This document shows positions 1 through 9,599 of a stretch of DNA of 64,000 nucleotides, one piece after another. Made by a program: the position numbers and the translations under genes. Within the stretch, counting starts at the first letter, position 1; each line of letters begins with the position of its first letter. The DNA comes from Amphibalanus amphitrite (lineage: Eukaryota; Arthropoda; Thecostraca; Balanomorpha; Balanidae). Below the pieces are notes generated by a model. It was given only the letters and a program-made list of their open reading frames with translations, was not told where the DNA came from and did no database searches. The stretch covers positions 62,001-126,000 of the forward strand of contig NW_024881999.1 of the NCBI RefSeq assembly GCF_019059575.1, read 5' to 3'.

Positions 1-402
1 GAAACATGGAAAACTCGAAAAAGTGAACCGAGGTCACCAAAAGGTCAATGACCTGACCTGACCTTCAGGTGACCTTGACATCCACCCTTATGCATGGGAG
101 CAACATCAAAGCACATGTTTGAACGTGTGAAACCACGAAAAGCTTGCAAACGCGCGGCTAATGCGAGCCGACATACCATACGCCGAATCGCGATTCCGGC
201 CAAGCATGGTCTCGGAAAGTACCTAAGTCACAGTTCAAAGGTCAGTTGGGTCAGGGTCATGAAATTTTTAGGGTAGGTGTAAAATTGATCAATGCGAGGG
301 TTGGTACTGAAAGTTTCGTCACGATAGGCCGCTTTTTACGCGAGTTATTCGCGAAAAAAACGTAGGGGGGTTGCTTCACCCCCCTGTGCCGGCGAGGGTT
401 AA
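1..402 (+). repeat. TTAA-type element A, right part only
   Basis: Right-hand portion of a TTAA-flanked element cut by the window start. It ends in GGCGAGGGTTAA with the TTAA at 399-402, preceded by a G-tract and C-tract pair at 365-386. GGTACTGAAAGTTT lies at 303-316, about 95 bp from the end. The reverse complement of most of this copy recurs at 29198-29500 and 27900-28003 inside element E, so A and E are one family in opposite orientation. No coding potential is seen. Confidence 0.8.
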
Positions 403-462
403 TTTTGCCGTACAGTAATTTTGCCATAATTGTGCCATGCAGCAGCGGCGGAACACCTTCAA

Positions 463-1665
463 TTAACCCGCGCCCCGCTGGGCTATTCAGCCATACGCGC
501 CCTGCTGGGGGGGGGGGGGGGGGGGGGGCAGGTTCTGCCCCCCCCCTGTCTAACTTCCGAACCGATGGTCGTAGAAAGACAGGGAAAACGGCAGTCGAAG
601 GCTCTCAACAAGGCGGATCTTAAGAGCCCAAATTTTTTTGCTTAAGTAGGTCAGAGGTCAGGTCAAGGTCAGGTCAAGGGTACAAAATGCAAGTTTCTAC
701 AGTATCGGCCTTGCACCGTAGTTGCCGAAGAATGGACTGCGACTGATTGCCCAAAACGTGTTCTTAGACTACCAAGACAATATTCGTTGCATACAATGTC
801 ATCCAAAGGTCAAGGTCAAGGTCAGGTCAGGTCAGGTCAGGTCACCAAAAACAAAATATAGAAAAGGGCATATGCGACACATGTTTTATGGGTCACTTTA
901 CTCATAGAATTCAATAGGCACACTCAATAGGTGATATGGACCACCTCTGGATGAAATTCAGATCGAGGTCAGGTCAAGGTCAGGTCAAGTGAGGTCAAAT
1001 TTTGAAGTTGGTTGTTAAGGCCTAAAAAGGTGTCTATCTGATGCAGTTTTTCACGGCAAATCGAATCGTGCTATTTTTGTTTCCGTACGAGGTCTAGAAC
1101 ATCCAAAAAAAATCATTTTTCAAAATTTTTGTGTGTCGTGACGTCATAAAATTTTGAATAACTCCCACATTTTTGAGCCGATTCTTCTAAAAATTGGTAT
1201 GTAGGTGCACATAGACCACCTCTCTGACATAAATTCCGGTTTTTTCGATACACTCGAAATTTTGAATTTTATAATTATTTTCCCAAAAAGTCAGTTTTTT
1301 AAAACAATCTGGGCCAAAATCCAAACTTTTCAATAAACCGAGATAGCCATTTGATAGACAAAAGGGGAATCACGTATAACCCTTTTTTGTTACGTCCTTG
1401 ATTCCTTTAAAAATGAAGATGTTAGCGGCGTTTGAAATTTTGCCGTTTTTTAAGCGAAAATGGCGAACATGACGTCACTAAAACGTCAATTTCTCAAAAA
1501 TGTTCCGACGGATATCGCTCAAATTTTCACGGAACGTGTCAAATTGATGTATGATAAGGTAGGTACTGAAAGTTTGACGTCGCTGGCGTAACGCGTTTAG
1601 AAGTTATTGGCAAAAACGGGAGGGGGGCAGATTCTGCCCCCCCCCCCCAGCGGGGCGCAGGTTAA
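463..1665 (+). mobile_element. TTAA-flanked non-autonomous element B1 (piggyBac-like MITE)
   Basis: TTAA occurs at both ends (463-466 and 1662-1665). The terminal inverted repeat starts CCCGCGCCCCGCT on the left and ends AGCGGGGCGCAGG on the right. Both ends carry a G-tract, a short CAG-NTT-CTG palindrome and a C-tract. Inside are AGGTCA runs (655-680, 808-842, 965-995), CATGTTTTATGG at 880-891, TGACGTCA sites and GGTACTGAAAGTTT at 1562-1575. A second copy lies at 39922-41107. TTAA duplication with CCC-starting termini is the hallmark of piggyBac. No transposase is present. Confidence 0.85.
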
Positions 1666-1718
1666 GGGGGGAGGCACTGCCGACTTTTGGTCCCATTCTT
1701 TCCATGCAACGCCCATAG

Positions 1719-2804
1719 TGGAAATCAGATGGATTAGTAACCTTTTGCTCATAACTAATGTAAGCCAAAAACAAATCCAAAATATATTTTCGGTGCTGGA
1801 CCTTCTTCAGTGGAATGAAGATAGCCCATATTCAGCCCAGATTCAGCCCGGATTCAGCCCAGATTCGGGACACCTCCGATCAAGCTGAAACTCGCACACA
1901 ATGTAGGCCATGACATGCCCAATCCACAGTCTACGTCATTCGGTGGCACTCCCAGCCGTTTGACCTACAGAGGTCAGCAAAGGTCACGTGGCCCAAATTT
2001 GCACAGCAGATTGTGGCCCACCAAGTAGAGCTAGAGCGCTAAAAATGGCACCAATCGACTCGTCAGCATCTAATCTTACTTTCCCAACACTCATTTGACC
2101 TCTCAAGGTCATGCGATGACCTAAGGTCATTTGTGGGCTATGTCGAAAATACAATTGCACAGCAGTTTTCGAGTAGAGGGATTGACCGAATTCCAAATCA
2201 AAGCACATCATCGGGTAGCCCATAGGCCGTAGTAACTTTCCTTAAAAACCGCTTTTCGATATGTGACCCCGTTTGACCTCGGTAGGTCAAAATGTGCAAA
2301 TAAACGACACTCAATACGTCGCAGCCCGGATTCAGTCCAGATTCGGGACACCTCCGATCAAGCTGAAACTCGCACACAATGTAGGCCATGACATGTCCAA
2401 TCCACAGTCCAAGTCATTCGGTGGCACTCCTAGCCGTGTGACCTACAGAGGTCAGCAAAGGTCACGTGGCCCAAATTTGCACAGAAGATTGTGGCCCACC
2501 CAGTAGAGCTAAAGCGCTAAAAAATGGCACCAATCGACTCGCCAGCATCTAATCTTACTTTCCCAACACTCATTTGACCTCTCAAGGTCATGCGATGACC
2601 TAAGGTCATTTGTGGGCTATGTCGAAAATACACATGCACAGCAGTTTTCGAGTAGAGGGATTGACCGAATTCCAAATCAAAGCACATCATCGGGTAGCCC
2701 ATAGGCCGTAGTAACTTTCCTTAAAAACACCGAAAATATATTTTGGATTTGTTTTTGGCTTACATTAGTTATGAGCAAAAGGTTACTAATCCATCTGATT
2801 TCCA
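1719..2804. mobile_element. Inverted-repeat-bounded element with two tandem 0.4 kb units
   Basis: Arms at 1719-1795 and 2728-2804 are inverted copies of about 77 bp. Between them, a unit of about 406 bp occurs twice in direct orientation (1844-2249 and 2322-2728, period 478). Short stretches inside the units, such as CTCGCACACAATGTAGGCC and AGAGCGCTAAAAATGGCACC, recur diverged at 55940-56110. This looks like a non-autonomous DNA transposon with an internal duplication. The superfamily is not recognised and no clear target duplication is seen. Confidence 0.65.
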
Positions 2805-2865
2805 TTATAATCATAATCATGCTCAAAAAAACGTTTCACACCATTCAACGCCCATAGTGCTAATG

Positions 2866-3822
2866 TTAACCCGCGCTCCGCTGGGGTCTGCCGAGCAACG
2901 CGCCCTGCTGGGGGGGGGGGGGGGCAATTTGCCCCCCCCCCCCCTTAAGATCTCGAGAACCACGCAAGATAGCAACGAGCGGAAAAACGGTGTTGGATAG
3001 CCCTACCAGGGAACTACCTTGTGACCTAATTTCATTGACTTAGGTCAAACCGATGACGGCTAGGTCAGGTCAAATGTCGAATTTTCACCGTTTACAGGCA
3101 TCTCAAGAAGTGCGTTGTAAAATCGAGTAAAATGCATTTCATTGAAAATCATCGGTGGCGAAATGTTCTTCAAACACATATTCTGCTTTTGAGGTCACTG
3201 GTACCGGGTCAGGTCACAGAGGTCAGGTCACTGAGGGTTACAATATGAATATATCATGTGATGCATGTTTTATGGTCCTTTTTATATGCCAAATACGATT
3301 ATATGGGTCAGACAGCCTTTGGGGTCAGGTTAGATTATGTTCTGGTAAGGTCAGGTCAAGGTCAGGTCAAGGTCAGGTCAAGGTCAGGTCAAGGTCAGGT
3401 CAAGGTCAGGTCAAATTAGGTAAACTTTCAAAGTTGATATTTTTGCATAATATTGGTATCGATTCGATGCATCTCGTCACGGGGAGTCTAATGCTGGTCT
3501 TTGTTTTCCCCTACGTGGTCCAAAATTGTCAAAAATTGAGTTTGAAAATTTGACGTAATCACTTTTGAACGTTTTTTTGCTATAACTTAGCCAAAAAAGG
3601 AGGTATCAATCTAGGGACTATCACATATATTCCGTTTTTTTCGATATCCTGAAAATTTTGGGTTTTTCGTTCTTTTCTAAAAAATTCAATTTTTTGATTT
3701 TTTTGGGGTCAAAATCCAAAATTTTGAAAATCCGAGTTAGCAGTTTTGTAGCGCTGCCTTTTGTCCACATGACCATATAAAGATTTTTGAAATTGTTTGA
3801 TAACTGTAGCTTTTGTGAGCGT
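2866..3822 (+). mobile_element. TTAA-type element C, right end lost
   Basis: Starts with TTAA (2866-2869) followed by CCCGCGCTCCGCTGGGG, a G-tract, CAATTTG and a C-tract. It aligns throughout with element D (28004-29197). It carries CATGTTTTATGG at 3264-3275 and the longest nuclear-receptor half-site array of the window, six 11-bp units at 3347-3414. Homology to D stops at about 3822, where a different repeat begins, so the right end is missing or displaced. Confidence 0.8.
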
Positions 3823-4300
3823 CAGTGGCGGCGGAATAGGGGGTGCAGGGGGTGCAGCTGCACCCAGGGCCTCCTCTAAGGAATTTTCACTGGGGGGGGG
3901 GGGGGCAGAGGCTCAGAAGCCAAACTAGGGTACCCTCAAATCCGGTTTTCTCATCGGATTTAGGCCACTTATTTTTCGTCCGAGCCCTGATGCCATGATT
4001 TTTTTTATTTTGAGAAAAAAATAAAGAAATAGTAGGCCATCTGACCCTATGCCGGTGGATCCAGACCGGCACGAGCAGGGTGACATTTGGGTAAATATCC
4101 CCCACAGCGTCCGAAATCGACGGAAATTTCCGGCTTTCCGAAAATGAAACAAAATGCTTTATTAAAAAAGTATTAAACAGCACAGCAGTGCGTAAGGAAT
4201 CTTGAACCGACCGCAGAAAGTGTGAGGGCTTAGGTATCGATTTCCTAAACGCTGGAAACCAACAGCTACATGCCTGAAAACAGCTAACCATCCTAAAAAG
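3823..4300. repeat. Possible hAT-like terminus breaking element C
   Basis: Homology to element D stops exactly where CAGTGGCGGCGGAAT begins, followed by a G-rich stretch with a GTGCAGCTGCAC palindrome and a G-run at 3892-3905. CAGTGGCG starts are common in hAT elements. I could not find the matching right end or an 8-bp duplication, so class and extent are open. Confidence 0.3.
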
Positions 4301-4414
4301 CTACTTGCCTGAAAATGGCACAACTCACAAGAAACAGGCCACAGGTCAATGAGAATGAAAATCAGGGAACAGGGTAATTACAATTTCAGGAAATATGTAG
4401 AATTGAAGTAATCA

Positions 4415-4710
4415 CACTGAAAACAATTTAACCCAAGGCCGGCGAGTAAACGGTGTTTCACGGGTACCCCTATCCGCAACCATTTTTAACCACCCTCCCA
4501 GGAGTAGTGCTAGATCCCATTGCGGTGTAGTCGTACTTGCTCTGAGCGGATATAACCGCTCTCAGCGAATATGTCCGCTGAGAGCAGGGACGACTACACT
4601 GCAATGGGACATTACTGTACTTCTGGGAGGGTGGTTAAAAATGGTTGCGGATAGGGGTATCCGTGAAACACCGGTTTACTCGCCGGCCCTGAGTTAAATT
4701 GCTTTCAGTG
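4415..4710. repeat. 296 bp imperfect palindrome (foldback MITE)
   Basis: The arms CACTGAAA...CAATTTAAC at the left and GTTAAATTG...TTTCAGTG at the right are inverted copies. Pairing continues inward through GGCCGGCGAGTAAAC, GTGTTTCACGG and ACCATTTTTAACCACCCTCCC to a centre near 4560. There is no coding potential. TTAA occurs inside both arms rather than at their outer edges, so I do not assign it to the TTAA group. Confidence 0.75.
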
Positions 4711-5252
4711 CAGGAGAATACCTACTAAAACGTTTGCCACGCTGGGCCAGTTTTTACGCGAGTTATTCGCAAAAAAAACTGGGGTGGGGTCTATCATACC
4801 CCTTAATAAGTGAGAGGCCTTATCGCTGCTAGTCCCAAACTATGGGAAAAAACTTTTATATCGTGCTATAAAGCTCAGCCGCACTCTTATTTGACCGTAA
4901 AAAATTTACTCTTCAAGAATAAACCTGTCTCACGAAAAAAGGGCATAATACTTACTCCGTATTGAACCGTAAGCGCTTGACTGATTGAGACTATAGAGGG
5001 CGACCGTTCGGGCTGTTTCCTTCTCAAAGTGATGTCCCGTTCGGGCTTCAGTCGGCGTTCGATTATAAAATCTGCAATGTCTGACCTCATTCCGCGGCTC
5101 AACCTAAGCGGATCTGTAAAAAAACTGTAGATAAGAAACCTACGATATAAGGAAACTAAAATTAGTAACGTGGTGATCATGGAGATAGTCTGGATTGTTT
5201 GTTTGGTAAGCTTACAGTAAAATTTCCTCGTTTTTCTACGTGATTTGCTTAA
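4711..5252. other. Gene-free stretch with one repeat relic
   Basis: No gene is seen. The segment 4745-4805 contains TTTTTACGCGAGTTATTCGC, which also occurs near the right end of element A, followed by a weak GGGG/CCCC hairpin and TTAA at 4804-4807. It looks like the eroded end of a TTAA-type element. The rest is unannotated AT-rich sequence. Confidence 0.4.
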
Positions 5253-5354
5253 TTAACTGCGTGCCCCCCCCCCAGTGACGCGATTTCAGCTCCACTGGGG
5301 GGGGGGGGGGGCAAGCGGCATCACTGGGGGGGGGGCGGTCCCCCTCCCAGTTAA
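5253..5354. mobile_element. Very short TTAA-flanked G/C-hairpin element
   Basis: TTAA at 5253-5256 and at 5351-5354 bound only about 100 bp. Inside, a C-tract followed by CAGTGACGC faces CATCACTGG followed by a G-tract, so the unit folds back. It looks like a minimal derivative of the TTAA group that keeps little more than its ends. The outermost bases (ACTG) do not begin with CCC. Confidence 0.45.
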
Positions 5355-5589
5355 CATGTTAGAGGGGGCCGTGGGCCTGCACCCCCATCGAAAAACATGG
5401 GGGTGCAAACATATCTTTTTGCACCTCCAAAATCCGTACAAGGGGCCCGTCGCACCATCCAATACATTTCTCCTGAAAACCAGTGATCGGGAAACGAACA
5501 CTGATGGGGAAGCATCCGGGATGTCCAATTATGGTCAGGAGCGCCCCATGCTAGTCTTTGGGGCCCCCACACCGGTTAGAAGTGTCCCG

Positions 5590-6420
5590 AGCCGCGTTTG
5601 GTGCCCCACGCGGCATCTGAGGGCCCCCACGACGGCCTCAGAGGGCCCTTTTATGACGATCTCTGAGGGCTCCCACCTGAGGGCTTTGTCCCCTGGGGCC
5701 CTACAACGGCCACTAAGGGCCCTCATGACGACCGCTGAGGGTCCCACAGAGACTCCAGGGCCCCAAGGAGACTCCAGGGGCCACACTGACCTCTGAGGGC
5801 CCCTATGATGGCCTCTGAGGGCCCTTACGATGATCTCTGAGGGCTCTCACGACGAACTCTGTCCCCTGGGGCCTATAACGACCACTAAGGGCCCTCATGA
5901 CGACCGCTGAGGGTCCCACAGGACTCCAGGGGCCCCAATGGCCTCTGAGGGCCTCTACGACGTTCTCTGAGGGCCCTTGTGACGGCCCTAGACCCAACTC
6001 AAGTCTGAGGGCCCATTTGGCTTCAGACGGCCCAGCGACGGCCTCTGAGGGCCTCAACACAACCAGGCTGCAGGGGCTATGCTGGCACCTGAGGGCTCTG
6101 CAACGGCCTATTGAGGGCTCTAACAACGATGGCCTCTAGCGGTCTTACCAAGGCCTCTGAGAGCCCTGCAAAGGTATCTGAGGGCCCATGAAGAGCCTCA
6201 ATATGGCCAAGGACCCTCATGACGACCTCTGATGATCCTCTCGAAGGCTTCTAAAGGCCCTCACAACAACTTCTGAGGACCCCAGGACGGTCCCTGAGGG
6301 GCTGAGAGCCCTGACGACGACCTCTCTGGGCCCTCACGATCTGGACCCAACGCAAGCTCCAAAGGCCCACACTCGCGTCTGAGGGCCCCACGACGGCCTT
6401 GCCATCATTGCATGATGTCA
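5590..6420. repeat. Degenerate minisatellite around CTCTGAGGGCCC
   Basis: Some thirty imperfect units of about 20-30 bp repeat the core CTCTGAGGGCCCT(N)ACGACG. Unit length and spacing vary, so stacked open frames here carry no stop signals but encode only low-complexity sequence. I treat these frames as by-products of the repeat. Confidence 0.8.
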
Positions 6421-6569
6421 AGCTTTTCGACCTCGAACTGCGACCCAGGGTCAGGATAATTTGGGGACCTCTACTGTTTCACCGGCGCTGCAGTGTGGGG
6501 ACTTTTGGGACGCCACCGGATCAGTGTAATCGTCCGGTCCGGCCATAGGGCCGATCAGACAGTGTCCTG

Positions 6570-6787
6570 TGACGTCACCGTCAGGTCAACCAGCGCTGTA
6601 TGACGTCACCGGCCGATCAGCCGGCGCTGTACATATGTCACCGCCAGGTTAGCCGACATTGTATGACGTCACCGTCAGGTCAGCCAGCGCTGTATGACGT
6701 CCCCGTCAGGTCAGCCGGCGCTGTGTGACGTCACCGTCAGGTCAGCCCACGCTGTGTGACGTCACCGTCAGGTCAGCCGGCGCTGTG
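6570..6787. repeat. 31-bp minisatellite carrying CRE and AGGTCA motifs
   Basis: Seven near-perfect units (starts at 6570, 6601, 6632, 6664, 6695, 6726, 6757). The consensus is TGACGTCACCGTCAGGTCAG then CCGGCGCTGTG. Five of the seven retain the full TGACGTCA palindrome recognised by CREB/ATF factors, and five carry AGGTCA. The third unit is 32 bp and most diverged. What it does is not known from sequence. Confidence 0.9.
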
Positions 6788-7732
6788 AGACGTCAGAGGC
6801 GCGGTTGGCGGCCGGGTGGAGGGGGCGCGTACTCCGGGCTCGCGCAGTCGTCGTCGGGGCGAGGCGCCGGAGGGTATACGTGGAGGACGCTCCCGACCGT
6901 GTGCAAGGCCGGCTGCTGTACCCATAGTGAGTACCCGACAAATCAGTGGTCAGCGGGCTTATTAGCCGGCTTATTTGGCACGTGTATCACCCTCTGTAGC
7001 TGTAGCGAGGCGTCGTTTATAAACACCTTGCATGTGTGCTATCGATTTTGCCCACCGGGTCACCTTTGTTATCGATTTGTGACGCTTCAATCGAGACTGC
7101 CAGACAACGGTTCAGTGAACTTTCCAGGTGCACTGAGAAAAGAAAAGCGTAACAGGTTTTTATTTAATTCCGCCATTTATTTAATTCAATATCTGGAGAA
7201 AAGTGTCCGAAGGCAGCGCCCGATTGCTACATCTATCTCTTCACTCGTGGTTCAGATCCTGTGCTACAGCGTTGTGAAAGCCTTTATCATAAAGTGAAAG
7301 GCTTCCATGACCGAGTTCGGGGCACCGAAGCTTGTATAAAGGCTCAATTAGAGCTTCGGCACCCCGGCTTCGTCCCGGCCCTGCGCACGAGCCATTTGAA
7401 CCCTGATTGAGCTAGAGCCTTACGAAAAAACGGAGTCCTGCTTGGGAAGGGTCAAAGCCAATCAGTCCCATTTGAAGTCATCTTGTCATTAGCTGACACA
7501 CTAGTAGACCTCCCAATTCAATTTAATGACCAAAATCAAAACCCAGACCTCTCATGTTTCTTGAAACGAGGTCTTTCCAAGTGTAGGATTGGCGATGCTC
7601 GCCATAAGACTACCGTTTTATTTCAACCATTCTGGAATGTTAGCCCTGTTTCTATGTAGTCGTCTAACGTCTTACTTCTTGACGGACACCGCTGTTTTTT
7701 TCTTATATCTGTCTGTTTCTGCTTAACCCGCG
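6788..7732. other. Intergenic, GC-rich then AT-rich; no supported gene
   Basis: The first 150 bp are CpG-rich. A frame of 190 codons crosses the border with the 31-bp repeat but has no recognisable domain and begins inside the minisatellite. I see no splice structure or polyadenylation context that would make it a gene. Confidence 0.5.
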
Positions 7733-8768
7733 CCGGGCCGGTGCTCTTTCCTCGAACACCCCCCTTCTAACTCGGCTCCTGGGCCACGTAGCGACACGCG
7801 GTAAGCAGCAATCGAAAGAACGTCCAAAATAAGGACCAAAACAATTTGGTCATTTTTTGGGTCAGGTCAAAGGTCAGGTCACCAGAGGTCACCAAAGGTA
7901 AAATGTTGACTATTTCAACATTTTGGAAACTGCCAACGGCTATCTCGAAAACCGATAGAGCTACAGCGCCGCGGAAAAGCGCATTCGATAGCCCTTTTAC
8001 ATACCTTTCTGAGTAATGTTCTCAGATTTGACCTCAGGTCAACGGTTTAGCCTCCAGAGGGCAAAAACTCCAAAAATAGCCATTTTTACGAAAAGCGTTT
8101 TTTCGGCAATAACTTTTGACTCAAAAGAGCCATGACAATACTTTTGCCAGCATCGTGTACCTCTCGTCGAGACGCGTCGAATGAACTATAATTTGACCTT
8201 GAAAGGTCAACTTGAAAATTTGACCTCAGGTCAAGGTCATGACCTGACCGGAAAAGGTCATGTTGCATATCAGTCGATCCGCCACGTCGAGCTCAACATA
8301 TATAAGGCGTTTTCAGCGCTCTAGCACGCCTCTTTCAGAAGTTATTAGCGAAAAACTGTTAGATTCTGTTCGTGACGTGAGGTGACCTCGGGGACATAGC
8401 CAGGGGTCACAGTTACCATTTTCCCGTTCAGTGTGTCAATACATCTCGATGTTTGAGTGTCTTGAATAGCATTCGTGCAAAACAGACGCTTTTCAATTTT
8501 CTCCCATTGACTTAGGTCACCGATATCGAAATTCCGAGATATACATTTTATAGATATTGCTGTTCTAATCAATCGCTGAAAGTTTCAAGGCAATCGATCA
8601 ATCGTTGTAGCTATGACGAGCATTCTTATTTTTTTCTGAGGTGAGGTCACTTGGCGTGACCTGGTGACCTGACCTAAGGTGACCTGGGTCTGAAATTTGC
8701 ACAACATGTGCGGAAAAGATGCCCGAACAGGTGTGCCAAAAAAAACCTTCCGGCCCGGCGCGGGTTAA
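7733..8768 (+). mobile_element. TTAA-flanked element G1
   Basis: TTAA at 7733-7736 and 8765-8768, with termini CCCGCGCCGGGCCGG on the left and CCGGCCCGGCGCGGG on the right, a perfect 15-bp inverted repeat. It contains TCAAGGTCA and many AGGTCA/TGACCT sites. The G-hairpins are eroded in this copy but intact in G2 and G3. Other copies lie at 37388-38585, 38582-39854 and 59114-62424 (reverse, interrupted). No protein is encoded. Confidence 0.87.
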
Positions 8769-8777
8769 ACTCACGGG

Positions 8778-8891
8778 CCCGGCGGTGGCGCAGTATTGTG
8801 CATTACACACCAGACAGCCGACCATAGCTACCCAGCCGGCGGCGGCGCAGTATTGTGCATTACACACCAGACAGCCGACCATAGTTACCAC
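8778..8891. repeat. 57-bp direct duplication
   Basis: Two nearly identical units, both containing GCGCAGTATTGTGCATTACA, sit head to tail immediately right of element G1. No reading frame or known element is associated with them. Confidence 0.85.
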
Positions 8892-9300
8892 CCGGCGGCA
8901 CCTAATACGAACCGATTGAGGTACAGAATACGTATCCAACGGCAACATGCAGCAAATACATTATCGGCGTAATAAACGTAACCCGCAGCATAGACGGAAT
9001 GCTTTCCCACCTACAATATAAACATATGGGCATACATGTACCCCGCAACACAAAATGTGTAACTGGGTAGGTATTCGGTAAAACACGTGCTCGGTAATCC
9101 ACTATACGAACCATGTGGCTTATAACTTGGGTATTTACCCATCGAAGGATGCAGTGGACCTGTGCACGATAGCGCAGCTTGCGATCCCGTTGTACTTGTT
9201 ATGCTGCTGTGCTCTGGCCCGTCGCTGGATAAAAGGCATTGGGCACTGATGGCGAATATGGTACCCATCCGGACGCCGCGGCTTCTGGAGTGGAGATGCG

Positions 9301-9580
9301 TACCCCACTGGACCTCTGTAACCGGCTGGACCTCTGTAACCGCTGTAACCGGCTGGAGCTACGTAACCGACTGGAGCTACCCAACCGGCTGGACCTCTGT
9401 AACCGACTGGAAGTTCGTAACAGGCTGGAGCTTCGTAACCGTCTGGAGCTCCGTAACAGGCTGGAGCTCCGTAACAGGCTGGAGCTCCGTAACAGGCTGG
9501 AGCTCCGTAACAGGCTGGAGCTCCGTAACAGGCTGGAGCTCCGTAACCGTCTGGAGGTGGAGCTCCTTACCCGGCTGGAG
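9301..9580. repeat. 18-bp minisatellite, GGCTGGAGCTCCGTAACA
   Basis: About 15 units of 18 bp. Those at 9450-9550 are almost identical and those to the left are more diverged. Because 18 is divisible by three, several frames stay open. On the minus strand one frame reads repeated CYGAPA and grades into G/Y/P-rich units resembling arthropod structural proteins; another reads TELQPV. I could not find a start, splice structure or signal peptide to turn either into a gene. Confidence 0.75.
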
Positions 9581-9599
9581 CCGTAAGGAGCGGCGAGGG

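Noticed and set aside
3347..3414. CRISPR-like array
   Set aside because: The 11-bp head-to-tail units have no spacers and lie inside a transposon of a eukaryotic genome.
4431..4696. TTAA element bounded by the TTAA in the palindrome arms
   Set aside because: Inverted similarity continues outward beyond both TTAA, so they are not the element boundary.
5275..6139. Open frames across the GGGCCC minisatellite on both strands
   Set aside because: Period and composition of the repeat keep frames open; products are repetitive and unlike known proteins.
6725..7297. 190-codon open frame (+)
   Set aside because: It starts within the 31-bp minisatellite, has no domain, no signal and mixed low-complexity composition.
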